56,536 bases of DNA from Deltaproteobacteria bacterium (GCA_020632695.1 JACKFB010000023.1:1-56536), one strand, 5' to 3'; counted from the first letter of the stretch, positions 21,129-36,653 are shown. Notes: generated by a model not told the origin, from the sequence alone. Numbers and translations are program-made.

Positions 21129-21434
21129 GGGGGTCTCCTGGGGGGTCGGTGGCCCGTGGGCGCGGGCCGGTGAGCGAGGGGGCCGCAGCGCTCCCCGGGG
21201 GGAGCCGGGCGGGCGTGGGCTCGGTGTCTCGCTGCAAACGAGGTGCCACGGAGCGCGCCGCGCCGAGGCGAGGCGCAGGCTCGGGGAGGCGGCGCGGTGA
21301 CGCGGGGCGCGGCGCCCTGCGCGGGGCTCGATGCCCCGGGTCGGCCAGGCGGTGGGGCGGCGCGGGCGGGTCGCCGGTGGCCGCTCGGCGCGCCCCCGCC
21401 GCGTGGCACGGGATCTGCTGCTTGCCGGGCGGTG
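21129..21434 (+). other. Divergent intergenic region katE / ligD
   Basis: 306 bases with no supported gene. A TGGCACG-GGAT-CTGCT stretch at 21404-21419 looks like a sigma-54 site with a one-base mismatch in the -12 element, but it ends only 15 bases before the ligD ATG, so it is weak. Nothing else recognised. Confidence 0.4.
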
Positions 21435-23921
21435 ATGGCCCTCGAGACCTACCGCCGAAAGCGCGACTTCGCCCGCACCGCCGAGCCGGCGCCCGAGGCC
21501 ACCCCCGGCGAAGGGGCGGGCCCTCGCCAGTTCGTCGTCCACGCCCACGACGCCACCCGGATGCACTGGGACCTGCGTCTGGAGCTGGGCGGCGTGCTGG
21601 TCTCCTGGGCCGTGCCCAAGGGGCCGAGCCTGGACCCCGATGAGCGGCACCTGGCCGTGCAGACCGAGGACCACCCGCGCGGCTACGCCAGCTTCGAGGG
21701 GGTCATCCCCGCCGGGGAGTACGGCGGCGGGCCGACGCTGGTGTGGGACCGGGGCGCGTGGCTGCCCGACGGCGACGACCCGGCGGGCGACCTGGAGGCG
21801 GGCAAGCTGGAGTTCCGCCTCTTCGGCCACAAGCTGCGCGGCGGCTTCCGGCTGGTGCGCACGGGAAAGGAGGGCAAGCAGGTGCGCTGGCTGCTGATGA
21901 AGCGCCACGACGCCCACGCGGAGGCCGGCGGGGCCCCCATCGTCGAGACCCGCCCGGAGAGCGTGCTGAGCGGGCGCGACCTGGCCGCGGTGCTGGCCGC
22001 CGGCGTGGAGGCGGGCGGCTGGCCGCGGCAGCCGCTGGGCGAGCCGGGCGCCATCCCCGGAGCTACCGCCGGCGAGCTGCCCGACGCGGTCCCCGAGCCG
22101 CAGCTCGCGACGCTCAGCGACGCGCCGCCTTCGGGGCCGGAGTGGCTGGCCGAGGTGAAGTTCGACGGCTACCGGCTGCTGGCGCGCAAGGACGGCCAGG
22201 CGGTGCGGCTGACCACCCGGCACGGCCACGACTGGACCGAGCGCTTCGGCGCCCTCGCCCTGGCGCTGGCGGCGCTTCCGGCCGAGCGGCTCCTGCTGGA
22301 CGGCGAGCTGGTGGTCATGGACGGCCGCGGGCGCTCCGACTTCGGGGCGCTTCAGCGGGCGCTGGGCGCGGCCGAGCCGGCGGTGGAGTACGCCGTGTTC
22401 GACCTGCTGCACCAGGACGGTCACGACCTGCGGGCCTCGCCGCTGAGGTGGCGCAAGGAGGCGCTGAGCTTCCTGCTGGCGGGCGCCTCGGCGCCGCTCC
22501 GCTACAGCGAACACCTCCAGGGCCAGGCCGCGCGGCGCATGTTCGACGCCGCCTGCGAGCTGGGCCTCGAGGGCGTGGTGTTCAAGCGGGCCGACGCGCG
22601 CTACCGCAGCGGCCGCGGCCGCGGCTGGTTGAAGGTGAAGTGCCGCCCGCGCCAGGAGCTGATCGTCGTGGGCTTCACCCCACCCTCGGGGCGGCGGCGG
22701 CACCTGGGCTCGCTGCTGCTGGCGGTGCGCGAGCCCGAGGGGGGAGGCCTGCGCTACGCCGGCAAGGTGGGGTCCGGGTTCTCACGGGACGCGCTGGCGT
22801 CGCTGCGGCGCCGGCTGGAGCCTCTGATCGTCGACGCGGCGCCGGTGGACGCGCCGGCGGCGGTGGGCGAGGCGACCTGGGTGCGCCCCGAGCTGGTGGC
22901 CGAGGTCGCCTTCGCCGGCTGGACCGAGTCGGGGGTGCTGCGCCAGGCGTCCTTCCAAGGGCTGCGCGAGGACAAGCCGGCCACGGAGGTGGTGCGCGAG
23001 CGTCCGACCGCCCCGCCGGGCCGCGGCCGCGCCCCCCACACGGCCGGCGTGCGCCTCAGCCACCCCGAGCGGGTGGTCTTCCCCGAGGCGGGCCTGACCA
23101 AGCGCGACCTGGCGGCCTACGTCGAGCGCCTCGGCGAGCGGGTGCTGCCCGGCCTCCGCCACCGCCCGCTGATGCTGGTGCGCTGCCCGGACGCGATCGG
23201 CGCCGACTGCTTCGTGCAGAAGGCCGCGGGCCCGGCGGCCCCGGACGCCATCGCCAGGGTCGACGTGGGCGACGAGCGGCCCCACATGATGGTGGAGGAT
23301 CTGGCCTCGGTGTTCGGCCTGGTGCAGCTCGGCGCGGTCGAGTGGCACGTGTGGGGCTCTCGCCAGGGCGATCTCGAGCACCCGGACCTCTTCGTGCTGG
23401 ACCTGGACCCCGGCCCCGAGGTCGCCTGGCCCTGGGTGGCCGCCACGGCCCTGGTGATGCGCGAACAGCTCGAGACGCTCGGCCTCACGCCTTTCGTGCG
23501 GGCCACCGGCGGCAAGGGCCTGCACGTGGTGGTCCCCATCGCGCCGACCCTGGGCTGGGACGTGGTCAAGGGCTTCACCCACGACATCGCCCGGCTCTTT
23601 CGCCGCCGTGACCCGCGGCGCTACACCGACAAGCTGGCCAAGGCGGGCCGCGAGGCGAAGATCCTCATCGACTACCTGCGAAACGGCCGCGGCGCGACGG
23701 CGGTGGCCCTGTGGTCGCCGCGTCGCCACCCGGGAGCGCCGGTGGCCTTCCCGCTGCGCTGGGAGTCGCTGGAGACCACCACCGAAGCCCCGCCGCGCCT
23801 CACCGTGGCCGACGTGCTGCGCGACGGCCCGCCCGAGGACGATCCCTGGGCCGGCTTCGACGACGCCCGCGCCGAGCTGAGCCCGGAAGCCCGCGAGCGC
23901 ATCGCCGAGGCCCTCCACTGA
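21435..23921 (+). CDS. ligD: Multifunctional ATP-dependent DNA ligase D for non-homologous end joining
   Basis: 828 residues from ATG 21435. Three domains in the order phosphoesterase - ligase - polymerase. PE: residues about 30-170, with VHAHDATRMHWDLRLELGG containing the metal-binding His/His/Asp set. Ligase: nucleotidyl-lysine K242 (EVKFDGYRLLA), LLLDGELVV, GLEGVVFKRAD, WLKVKCRP. Polymerase/primase: from about 540, with FVLDLDPGPEVAW (catalytic Asp pair near 656) and GKGLHVVVPI. It trims, fills and seals DNA ends held by Ku. It converges with the Ku genes (28 bases between), forming a self-contained NHEJ island. No gap in the catalytic motifs is visible. Confidence 0.95.
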   Translation: MALETYRRKRDFARTAEPAPEATPGEGAGPRQFVVHAHDATRMHWDLRLELGGVLVSWAVPKGPSLDPDERHLAVQTEDHPRGYASFEGVIPAGEYGGGPTLVWDRGAWLPDGDDPAGDLEAGKLEFRLFGHKLRGGFRLVRTGKEGKQVRWLLMKRHDAHAEAGGAPIVETRPESVLSGRDLAAVLAAGVEAGGWPRQPLGEPGAIPGATAGELPDAVPEPQLATLSDAPPSGPEWLAEVKFDGYRLLARKDGQAVRLTTRHGHDWTERFGALALALAALPAERLLLDGELVVMDGRGRSDFGALQRALGAAEPAVEYAVFDLLHQDGHDLRASPLRWRKEALSFLLAGASAPLRYSEHLQGQAARRMFDAACELGLEGVVFKRADARYRSGRGRGWLKVKCRPRQELIVVGFTPPSGRRRHLGSLLLAVREPEGGGLRYAGKVGSGFSRDALASLRRRLEPLIVDAAPVDAPAAVGEATWVRPELVAEVAFAGWTESGVLRQASFQGLREDKPATEVVRERPTAPPGRGRAPHTAGVRLSHPERVVFPEAGLTKRDLAAYVERLGERVLPGLRHRPLMLVRCPDAIGADCFVQKAAGPAAPDAIARVDVGDERPHMMVEDLASVFGLVQLGAVEWHVWGSRQGDLEHPDLFVLDLDPGPEVAWPWVAATALVMREQLETLGLTPFVRATGGKGLHVVVPIAPTLGWDVVKGFTHDIARLFRRRDPRRYTDKLAKAGREAKILIDYLRNGRGATAVALWSPRRHPGAPVAFPLRWESLETTTEAPPRLTVADVLRDGPPEDDPWAGFDDARAELSPEARERIAEALH

Positions 23922-23949
23922 GCCCTGGGCGAGCGCCCGCCACGCCGCG

Positions 23950-25122
23950 TCAGTTCCGCTTGCGGATCGCGGACACCAGCTCCGACTTGCTCATCTGGCT
24001 CCGGCCCTCGATGTCCAGCTCCTTCGCGCGGTTGTAGAGCTCGTCCTTGGTGCGGTCCTCCAGCGAGCGGTTGGGGTTGCCGGTGGCCCGGCTCTGGTCG
24101 GACTTCGTCCGCCCCTCCTCCTTGCGCTGCTTGTTGACGGTGCGAGCGGCGATCTCCTCGGCGCGGTCCTTGGACCGACCCTTGTCCCGCTCGGACTTCT
24201 TGACGTGCTCGTACTGCTTCTCGTCCTTGTCACTCCATGCGTCAGGCATCGTCCGTCCTCCTCGTGGTTGCTTGCCTTCGCGGTCCCGGACGCCCAGCCG
24301 GCGCCTGAGGACCTCCATGATGTCGATGACGCTCCCCCCGCCCTCGTCGTCGTCCGAGGGCTCGGGGGCGCGCACGACATCGACGGCCTCGTCGGCCTTG
24401 TCCCGCACCAGCGCCGCCATGGCCTCGGCGTCGCGGTCGCGCAGCTCGTCGGGGTCGAGCTCGGAGGCGGCCTGCGCCTCCAGGGCCGCCTTCATCGCGT
24501 CGCGCCGCTTCGCCGGCGCCTTGCCGGGCGAGGCCAGCCCGACGGCCTCGGCGCTGCGCAGCTCGTCGGGCGTCCGCAGCGTCTCCGCGCGCAGGATCCC
24601 ACGCGCCGCGGTGATGGCCACCGAGTAGCCCACCCCGCGCATCACCAGGTGGGCCAGCCCCACCCGCCCCGTCTCGGCCATCACCCGGGCCAGCAGCCGG
24701 TAAGGCTTGGACACCTCGCCCGCCGGCAGCAGGAAGTAGGCGCGGTTGCGCGCGAAGGCGTCCAGCGCGCCCTCGGGCACGAAGTGCTGCAGGTCGATCT
24801 CGCGGCTGCGTTCGGGGGCGACCGCGTCCAGCTCCTCGTCGCTCACCGTGATGAAGCCGCCGTCCTCGCGCGGGTGGCCCCGGACGATGTCGTCGGACTC
24901 GAGCACCTCGCCGTCGGCGCTGCACACGTAGCGGCGCCGCAGCGGCTGACCTTCGGGGGAGAGCATGCGCAGCGGGGTCCCGGAGCCGCGGTGGCCGGCG
25001 AAGAGCTCCACCGGCACGCTCACCAGCCCGAAGGTGATGGTGCCCGACCAGAAGGGCCGCGGCTCGTGAGCGCGCTCGGGGTCGCGCTCGCGCTCGGCTG
25101 CCTTCTTGTGCTTGCGGGCCAT
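23950..25122 (-). CDS. ku: Ku protein fused to a C-terminal DUF7218/Rho-N-like domain
   Basis: 390 residues, ATG 25122. Residues about 20-290 are a bacterial Ku core (PFWSGTITFGLVSVPVELFA, DDIVRGHPREDGGFITVSDE, RNRAYFLLP, KPYRLLARVMAETGRVGLAH, SVIDIMEVLRRRL). It is a DNA-end-binding homodimer that recruits LigD. The last 100 residues (MPDAWSDKDEKQYEHVKKSE, AARTVNKQRKEEGRTKSDQS, DELYNRAKELDIEGRSQMSK, SELVSAIRKRN) equal a small protein usually encoded alone (plasmid-stabilisation/DUF7218, Rho-N-like end). No stop separates them. The internal ATG (24249) keeps its own AGGAGG, so the small domain may also be made separately. A one-base shift near 24300 would end Ku at a TGA overlapping that ATG. 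Confidence 0.85.
   Translation of the reverse strand: MARKHKKAAERERDPERAHEPRPFWSGTITFGLVSVPVELFAGHRGSGTPLRMLSPEGQPLRRRYVCSADGEVLESDDIVRGHPREDGGFITVSDEELDAVAPERSREIDLQHFVPEGALDAFARNRAYFLLPAGEVSKPYRLLARVMAETGRVGLAHLVMRGVGYSVAITAARGILRAETLRTPDELRSAEAVGLASPGKAPAKRRDAMKAALEAQAASELDPDELRDRDAEAMAALVRDKADEAVDVVRAPEPSDDDEGGGSVIDIMEVLRRRLGVRDREGKQPRGGRTMPDAWSDKDEKQYEHVKKSERDKGRSKDRAEEIAARTVNKQRKEEGRTKSDQSRATGNPNRSLEDRTKDELYNRAKELDIEGRSQMSKSELVSAIRKRN
24249..24264 (-). promoter_or_regulatory. Internal ribosome site and start inside the Ku fusion
   Basis: On the minus strand GAGGAGGACGGACGATG places a perfect AGGAGG seven bases before ATG 24249, in frame with the Ku reading. Translation from here would give the 99-residue C-terminal domain alone, ending 23950. 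Confidence 0.6.
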
Positions 25123-25125
25123 CGC

Positions 25126-25905
25126 TCAGCCCCCCGCCGCGCGCTTCAGGCTGGCGCCCAGCGCCTCGGCCAGGCGCTCGTCCTCGGTGGCCTCGCGCTC
25201 CCGGCGCTCGGGCACCTCGATGGTCTCGCCCCTGGCCTTCCGCTCGAGCAGCGCGCGGACCCGCTCGCGGTAGTCGTCGTGCAGCATGTCGGGGTCGAAG
25301 GGCTCCGCCAGCGCCTCGACGAGCTGCCGCGCCAGCCCCCGCTCCTTGTCGCTGGGCTCGCGGCCCTTGGGCGCCTCCAGCGCCTCGATGGGCACGATCT
25401 CCTCGGCGTTCCGGAGCCGCACCAGCGCCAGGCGCCCGTCGCGCACCGTCAGCGCGCCCTGATAGCGCTTTCGCCGCATCGTCCAGCGCACCACGGCCAG
25501 CTTCGCCACGCCCTCCAGCGCCGCGGCCAGCGCCGCGTAGCCCTCGTCGTCGCCGTCGGGCCCCAGCCAGTAGGGGCGGTCGTACCAGGCGTCGTCCACC
25601 GCCTCGGGCGGCACCACGCGCAGGATCTCGACCTCGCGCGACGGCTCGGGGTCCAGCGCCGCCAGCTCGCCCTCGTCCAGCAGCACGAAGCGGTCGTCGC
25701 CCAGGGCCACCCCGCGGGCGACGTCCTCGCGCTCCACCGGCTCCTCGCTGTGCGGGTCCACGAGCTGCTGGCTCACCGGCGCCCCGTCCTCGGCGTGCAG
25801 CAGCCGGAAGTGCACGGCGCGGTCCTCCAGCGCCGCATACATCTTCACCGGCACGCGGTCGTCGCCGACCACCAGCACGCCCTTCCACATGGCCCGCGCG
25901 CCCAT
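25126..25905 (-). CDS. ku: Second Ku protein
   Basis: 259 residues, ATG 25905 overlapping the stop of the zinc-ribbon gene (TGATG). ARAMWKGVLVVGDDRVPVKM, VKMYAALEDRAVHFRLLHAE, GDDRFVLLDEGELAALDPEP, EILRVVPPEAVDDAWYDRPY, RLALVRLRNAEEIVP and LVEALAEPFDPDMLHDDYRE are Ku hallmarks. It has a shorter core and a basic C-terminal tail. Three bases separate its stop from the start of the fused Ku, so both are in one operon and could heterodimerise, as proposed for other bacteria with Ku pairs. This one resembles the Ku variety with an acidic middle region. Confidence 0.9.
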   Translation of the reverse strand: MGARAMWKGVLVVGDDRVPVKMYAALEDRAVHFRLLHAEDGAPVSQQLVDPHSEEPVEREDVARGVALGDDRFVLLDEGELAALDPEPSREVEILRVVPPEAVDDAWYDRPYWLGPDGDDEGYAALAAALEGVAKLAVVRWTMRRKRYQGALTVRDGRLALVRLRNAEEIVPIEALEAPKGREPSDKERGLARQLVEALAEPFDPDMLHDDYRERVRALLERKARGETIEVPERREREATEDERLAEALGASLKRAAGG

Positions 25906-26123
25906 CACCCGTCCTCCGGCGCCGCCCGGCACGCGGCACATCGCCACGGCCCCGGGGCAGGCTCCCCCACGCGCACGTCCACCACGCAGAGCGGGCACGC
26001 CGGGCCGTCGCAGTCGACGCAGCGCACCTCCAGCTCGTAGACGTAGGTCTGCAGGCAGTGGGGGCACCGCTCCGCCGCCTCGCGCGGGTCGGGGGAGGTC
26101 GTGGGTCGTGGGTGTGCTGCCAT
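25905..26123 (-). CDS. Small zinc-ribbon protein coupled to Ku
   Basis: 72 residues from ATG 26123 (GGAG five bases upstream). Four CxxC knuckles: CPHC, CVDC, CPLC, CAAC, so probably two zinc ions in a double-ribbon fold. LQTYVYELEVRCVDCDGPAC is the core. The stop TGA overlaps the ATG of the second Ku, so it is the first gene of the Ku operon. It is a candidate accessory factor in end joining; position is the only functional evidence. The longer frame to 26237 starts in low-complexity sequence and is not used. Confidence 0.7.
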   Translation of the reverse strand: MAAHPRPTTSPDPREAAERCPHCLQTYVYELEVRCVDCDGPACPLCVVDVRVGEPAPGPWRCAACRAAPEDG

Positions 26124-26266
26124 GGCGCTCCGAGAAGACGCCTGGCCACCCCGGGCCGGCGCCCCGGCCCCCAGCGATGCAAACGCGATGCCGGGGCCGA
26201 GCCGCCGCTGCGCCGCCGTGGTCTCGAGCGTCGACACGCGGACCGCGGGGCGGTAGCCTCCCAGGC

Positions 26267-26893
26267 ATGAGTCACGCGCTCGACTCGCCGCGCCGCCCGA
26301 CCTACGCCGACATCGAGGCGCTGCCGCCGCATGTGGTCGGTGAGATACTCGGTGGTGAGCTGGTGGTCAGCCCCCGTCCCGCCGTGCCCCACGCCACGGC
26401 CATGTCGCAGCTCGGCGCAGCCCTGATACCTCCCTTCGATCGCGGCCTCGGCGGCCCCGGTGGCTGGCGCATCCTGGACGAGCCCGAGCTGAGCCTGGGC
26501 GTCGACCCGGACTACGACCCGGTGGTGCCCGACCTGGCCGGCTGGCGCATCTCGGTGATGCCCGAGGCGTTGCAGACCGCCCAGGTGCACCTGGTGCCGC
26601 AGTGGGTGTGCGAGGTGGTCTCGCCCCGCAGCCAGCGCACCGACCGGGTCCTCAAGCTGCCCTTCTACGCCCGCGCGGGCGTGGGGCACGTGTGGCTCAT
26701 CGACCCGCTCAGCGAGACCCTCGAGGTCTACGCGCTGCACGACGCCGAGTGGCGCCTGCGCGGCAGCTACGGCGGCGACGCCACCGTGCGCGCCGAGCCC
26801 TTCGACGCCGTCCCCCTCGAGCTGACCTGGCTCTGGGGCCGCCGCCCCGCGGCCGATGCCGGCGCTGAGGCCGACCCCGCGGTCGACCGCTAG
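26267..26893 (+). CDS. Uma2 family (DUF820) putative endonuclease
   Basis: 208 residues, ATG 26267. Uma2 proteins have a PD-(D/E)XK nuclease fold. Features: PTYADIEALPPHVVGEILGG (the start common to the family), VSPRPAVPHA, DYDPVVPDLAGWR supplying the catalytic Asp, WVCEVVSPRSQRTDRVLKLP supplying Glu and the downstream basic residue, GVGHVWLIDPLSETLEVY. Substrate unknown; many copies occur in myxobacteria and cyanobacteria. Divergent from the Ku operon across 143 bases, so possibly just a neighbour. Followed by the perfect palindrome at 26939. Confidence 0.85.
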   Translation: MSHALDSPRRPTYADIEALPPHVVGEILGGELVVSPRPAVPHATAMSQLGAALIPPFDRGLGGPGGWRILDEPELSLGVDPDYDPVVPDLAGWRISVMPEALQTAQVHLVPQWVCEVVSPRSQRTDRVLKLPFYARAGVGHVWLIDPLSETLEVYALHDAEWRLRGSYGGDATVRAEPFDAVPLELTWLWGRRPAADAGAEADPAVDR

Positions 26894-26938
26894 AGGCAGC
26901 CCTCGGCCCGGGCCTGTCCTGGCCGGGTCCGCGCATTC

Positions 26939-26958
26939 GATCTTTCCGCGGAAAGATC
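26939..26958 (+). repeat. 20-bp perfect palindrome, copy 1
   Basis: GATCTTTCCGCGGAAAGATC, 46 bases after the Uma2 stop. Its core TTCCGCGGAAAGATC recurs in the larger palindrome at 28276-28313. Could terminate transcription or be a short dispersed palindromic element. Confidence 0.75.
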
Positions 26959-27383
26959 CGCGCGTTGCTCGGTGGCATCCGGCCGTCTTCGCGGACGACC
27001 CCCTGCGCCGCCTCCAGCGCGCCCCAGCAGCGCGCCATCGACGGCGGGTCGAGCATCCGCGCCAGCGCCTGAAAACGGCCGAGGGCCTCTTGCGCATGGG
27101 CGGCCGGTGGGCTGTCATGGTGAGTGGTGCCCTCTCGGGTCCTCACTCCCCGCCGCGAAAGGAACAATGATGGCGACTCCCAGCTCCACCGAGATCCTGT
27201 CCACGGCGGCGACGGGCGGCCCTGCCGCAACGTGCTGAATCCCCACGACGCCATCACCGAGAACATGACGCTGCGGGCGCTGGTCGACACGCACGCGGCG
27301 CGCGGGGGATGATTGGGTGGCGTCTCGGCCCGAGCAAGCGACGCATGGTCTGGCCTGAGCGAGGCTGAGGGGAGGTGGCTGGA
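26959..27383 (+). other. Stretch without an intact gene
   Basis: About 425 bases. A minus-strand fragment near 27000-27110 reads AHAQEALGRFQALARMLDPP, SMARCWGALEAAQGVVREDG, which looks like decayed coding sequence. A short plus-strand ORF at 27170 with ATGATG start encodes only MMATPSSTEILSTAATGGPA. No complete gene. Possible remnants of older cargo between the two palindromes. Confidence 0.35.
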
Positions 27384-28190
27384 GTGAAACCGCAGCATCC
27401 CGAGTACGAGGCTGCAGTGAAAGCCAAGCGTCAGTTCCCGACGTTGGACCGTCTCGTCACCGATGCGAAGCTCCACAAACACCTCTGGCGCGACAGCGAC
27501 CCGCAAGAGCCGCTGGCGCTGACGTTGGGAAACGCGCTCGTGCGGGGCGTCTGCGTGGTTGGTTGGCTCGAACTGCAACTCGCGACCCTCGTACCTCTCG
27601 TCCACGCTGGCGCGACCAGCGCGCTGGCCTCTCGTCTGCTCAACGGCAGAGACGGGTTTGTCCACACGCGCTCGGAACTGGGATTGGCGATGACTCTCGC
27701 CCGCGACGGGTGGCAGGTGGAGTTGGATGTGCCGCTCCCGGCACCAGACGGGAGGGGTGCCCGTGCGAAGGACGTGGACCTCCGGGTCACGCGCGACGGA
27801 CGCACACGCTACGTCGATGTCCTGAATCTCCAGCACCAGAATCCATCGAGTTCCCCCAATGGGTTCGGGATACACATGGCGACGTCGGACCGAATACGCC
27901 TGCTCGCAGGAAAGGTACGTGAGAAGGCCCCCAAGAAATTCGACGACGCGTGGAGTACGGCTTGGGATGGGTCCGCCTGGATAGCCGTCGACTTTGCGAA
28001 GCATGGGCCGGCGTATCTGTCAGGATTCCTGGATGATGGATGCGGCAGGTCTGGTTGGCGTGACGGGGTCGCTGCGTCCGTTCTTGCGAGCAGTTCGAGG
28101 CTTGCTGGAGTGCTGATCTACAGTTTTGGCGCGAACGACCAAGTGTACTCAGACCCGATCCAGTCGACGGCGTGGGACGCACGTCCGTAA
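27384..28190 (+). CDS. Orphan hypothetical protein of lower G+C
   Basis: 268 residues; GTG 27384 is preferred to GTG 27375 because GGGGAGG sits eight bases before it. The third codon positions are visibly less GC-rich than in the neighbours. No signal peptide. Notable parts: VVGWLELQLATLVPLVHAGA, SELGLAMTLARDGWQVELDV, and AKDVDLRVTRDGRTRYVDVL followed by NLQHQN, which looks like the two-strand core of a PD-(D/E)XK nuclease fold with Asp/Asp but without a clear ExK. Then WSTAWDGSAWIAVDFAKHGP. Probably horizontally acquired; a defence or mobile-element role is speculation. It is flanked by the two related palindromes. Confidence 0.55.
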   Translation: MKPQHPEYEAAVKAKRQFPTLDRLVTDAKLHKHLWRDSDPQEPLALTLGNALVRGVCVVGWLELQLATLVPLVHAGATSALASRLLNGRDGFVHTRSELGLAMTLARDGWQVELDVPLPAPDGRGARAKDVDLRVTRDGRTRYVDVLNLQHQNPSSSPNGFGIHMATSDRIRLLAGKVREKAPKKFDDAWSTAWDGSAWIAVDFAKHGPAYLSGFLDDGCGRSGWRDGVAASVLASSSRLAGVLIYSFGANDQVYSDPIQSTAWDARP

Positions 28191-28275
28191 TGCGGCCTGC
28201 GGCGCGCTGGCGTGGGCGTGCTCGGGGAAGCCCGAAGTCACCTGATGCCCGCTGTCCTCATCTAGTGCCGCCCGG

Positions 28276-28313
28276 GAGCGCGGGGATCCTTCCGCGGAAA
28301 GATCCCCGCGCTC
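28276..28313 (+). terminator. 38-bp near-perfect palindrome, bidirectional terminator, copy 2
   Basis: Arms GAGCGCGGGGATC and GATCCCCGCGCTC pair over 13 bp; the middle TTCCGCGGAA is itself palindromic, with a single C/A mismatch between. It lies between two converging genes (stops at 28190 and 28350). Shares TTCCGCGGAAAGATC with copy 1 at 26939. Confidence 0.65.
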
Positions 28314-28349
28314 AGGGAGCGGTGGCCGGGGTGCGGTGCGCCGGACGCC

Positions 28350-35390
<7,041 letters not shown>

Positions 35391-35728
35391 GGGGAGGTCT
35401 CCGTGTGGTCGATGGCCATGGGTGCACGAGGGCCGACGAGGGCCCGGCGGCTGCGCGATGTGTGGCGTGAGGGATGGAGCGAGGGCGGGCGGTCGGTGGA
35501 CGGGGTCGGGACGGGGTTCGGGGGCCGCGCGTCGCTCGCCGCGATGATGGGGGGGTGCAGGGGGACCGGTGCACGGCGCGTGCCACGGGAGGCCGTGCGG
35601 GCCGTGGGCGCCCGATGAGCCCGTGGTGGCGCGGGTTCGCCGGGGTCGGGCCCGCGCGCGAGGGCTGGGGGCGGCGGCGCTTCGAGGCAGGGCGCCCCAA
35701 GCGGGGAATCAGGCCCCGAGCGATCCGC
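35391..35728 (-). other. Intergenic region upstream of the giant protein gene
   Basis: 338 bases between the flavodoxin-like gene end and the start of the 7-kb gene. Open frames on both strands are compositional and lack ribosome sites. No operator or known promoter recognised. Confidence 0.4.
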
Positions 35729-36448
35729 TCAGCCGGCCGGCGTCTCCACGCCGGTGGGGACGACGCGCCGCCTGCGGGCCGTGCGCCGGGGGGCGGCGTC
35801 GAGCGGGACCGTGGTGGCGCCGCCGCCGTCGATGTCCTTGAGCAGGCGGGCCATGCGCATGAGGTTCCACGCCATGAAGGTCGTGTTGCGCTGCGCGTGG
35901 TCGCCGGGCAGGTCGTCGCTGGCGCCGTCGGTGAAGGGTGACGCGCCGCCGCGCTCGCTGACCCAGCCGGCGTCGGCCTGGGGCGGGATGACGTAGCCCA
36001 GGTGCTGGAGCGCGTAGAGGATGTTCATGGCGCAGAGCTTGGCGCCGTCGTCGTGGCCCGAGATGACGCAGCCGGCGGTGCGCCCCTGGTAGGCGCGGGC
36101 GCCGGCGCTGCTGACGGCCTCGGAGCTGCCGTGCATGCGCTCGATGATGCGCGTGCAGATCGACGACTTGTCGCCCAGCCACGCCGGGGTGCCCAGCACG
36201 AGGATGTCGGCTTCGACGATGCGCGCGTGCAGCGCGGGCCAGGGGTCGGTGGCGCAGCCGTGCAGGGTCATGTCCAGGTGGACGCCCGGCGGGATGTCGA
36301 GATCGGCCGCGCGCACGCAGGTCGCGTCGACGCCGTTGTCGGTCATGACGCGGATGACGAGGTCCATCAGCCGGCGCGTCTGCGACTCGGTGGGCGAGCG
36401 CTCGAGGCAGCAGTTGATGAAGAGGGCCTTGAGGTCGTGATTGTCCAC
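35729..36448 (-). CDS. NADPH-dependent FMN reductase / flavodoxin-like protein
   Basis: 239 residues, ATG 36448 with GGAG-like upstream. A flavodoxin fold: phosphate-binding loop after the first strand (LFINCCLERSPTESQTRRL), second strand VDATCVRAADLDIPPGVHLD, central ADILVLGTPAWLGDKSSICT (typical of the PF03358 family, GTP.W...S...K-type loop), then YQGRTAGCVISGHDDGAKLC. The tail (PLDAAPRRTARRRRVVPTGV) is basic. Cytoplasmic reductase or quinone-type oxidoreductase using FMN; substrate unknown. The small membrane protein gene is 19 bases upstream on the same strand, so they are probably cotranscribed. Confidence 0.8.
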   Translation of the reverse strand: MDNHDLKALFINCCLERSPTESQTRRLMDLVIRVMTDNGVDATCVRAADLDIPPGVHLDMTLHGCATDPWPALHARIVEADILVLGTPAWLGDKSSICTRIIERMHGSSEAVSSAGARAYQGRTAGCVISGHDDGAKLCAMNILYALQHLGYVIPPQADAGWVSERGGASPFTDGASDDLPGDHAQRNTTFMAWNLMRMARLLKDIDGGGATTVPLDAAPRRTARRRRVVPTGVETPAG

Positions 36449-36467
36449 CGGGAGTCTCCTGGGCAGT

Positions 36468-36653
36468 TCAGGTCGAGAGCCACGCGCCGAGACCCAGGAG
36501 CAGCGCGGCGATCACGGCGCCGGCCAGGAATATCTGGCCCATCTTCATCAGTCGGGTGCCGCGGACCCGTCGCGTGCCGCTCGGGGTGGACCGCGTCCAC
36601 ACGAGGGCGAGGACGAGGACGACGGCGCCTGCCAGCACGAAGATCCAGCTCAT
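36468..36653 (-). CDS. Small two-helix membrane protein
   Basis: 61 residues from ATG 36653, with GGAG a few bases upstream. Two hydrophobic segments, WIFVLAGAVVLVLALVW and IFLAGAVIAALLLGLGAWL, joined by a short basic loop (TRRVRGTRLMKMG). Inner-membrane hairpin of unknown function. First gene of the pair with the flavodoxin-like protein. Confidence 0.6.
   Translation of the reverse strand: MSWIFVLAGAVVLVLALVWTRSTPSGTRRVRGTRLMKMGQIFLAGAVIAALLLGLGAWLST

Noticed and set aside
21404..21419. Sigma-54 promoter for ligD
   Set aside because: Mismatch in the -12 element and only 15 bases from the start codon, which would give a nearly leaderless transcript; kept only as a note.
24205..26040. 611-codon + strand frame across the Ku operon
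   Set aside because: Shadow; both Ku proteins are unambiguous on the minus strand.
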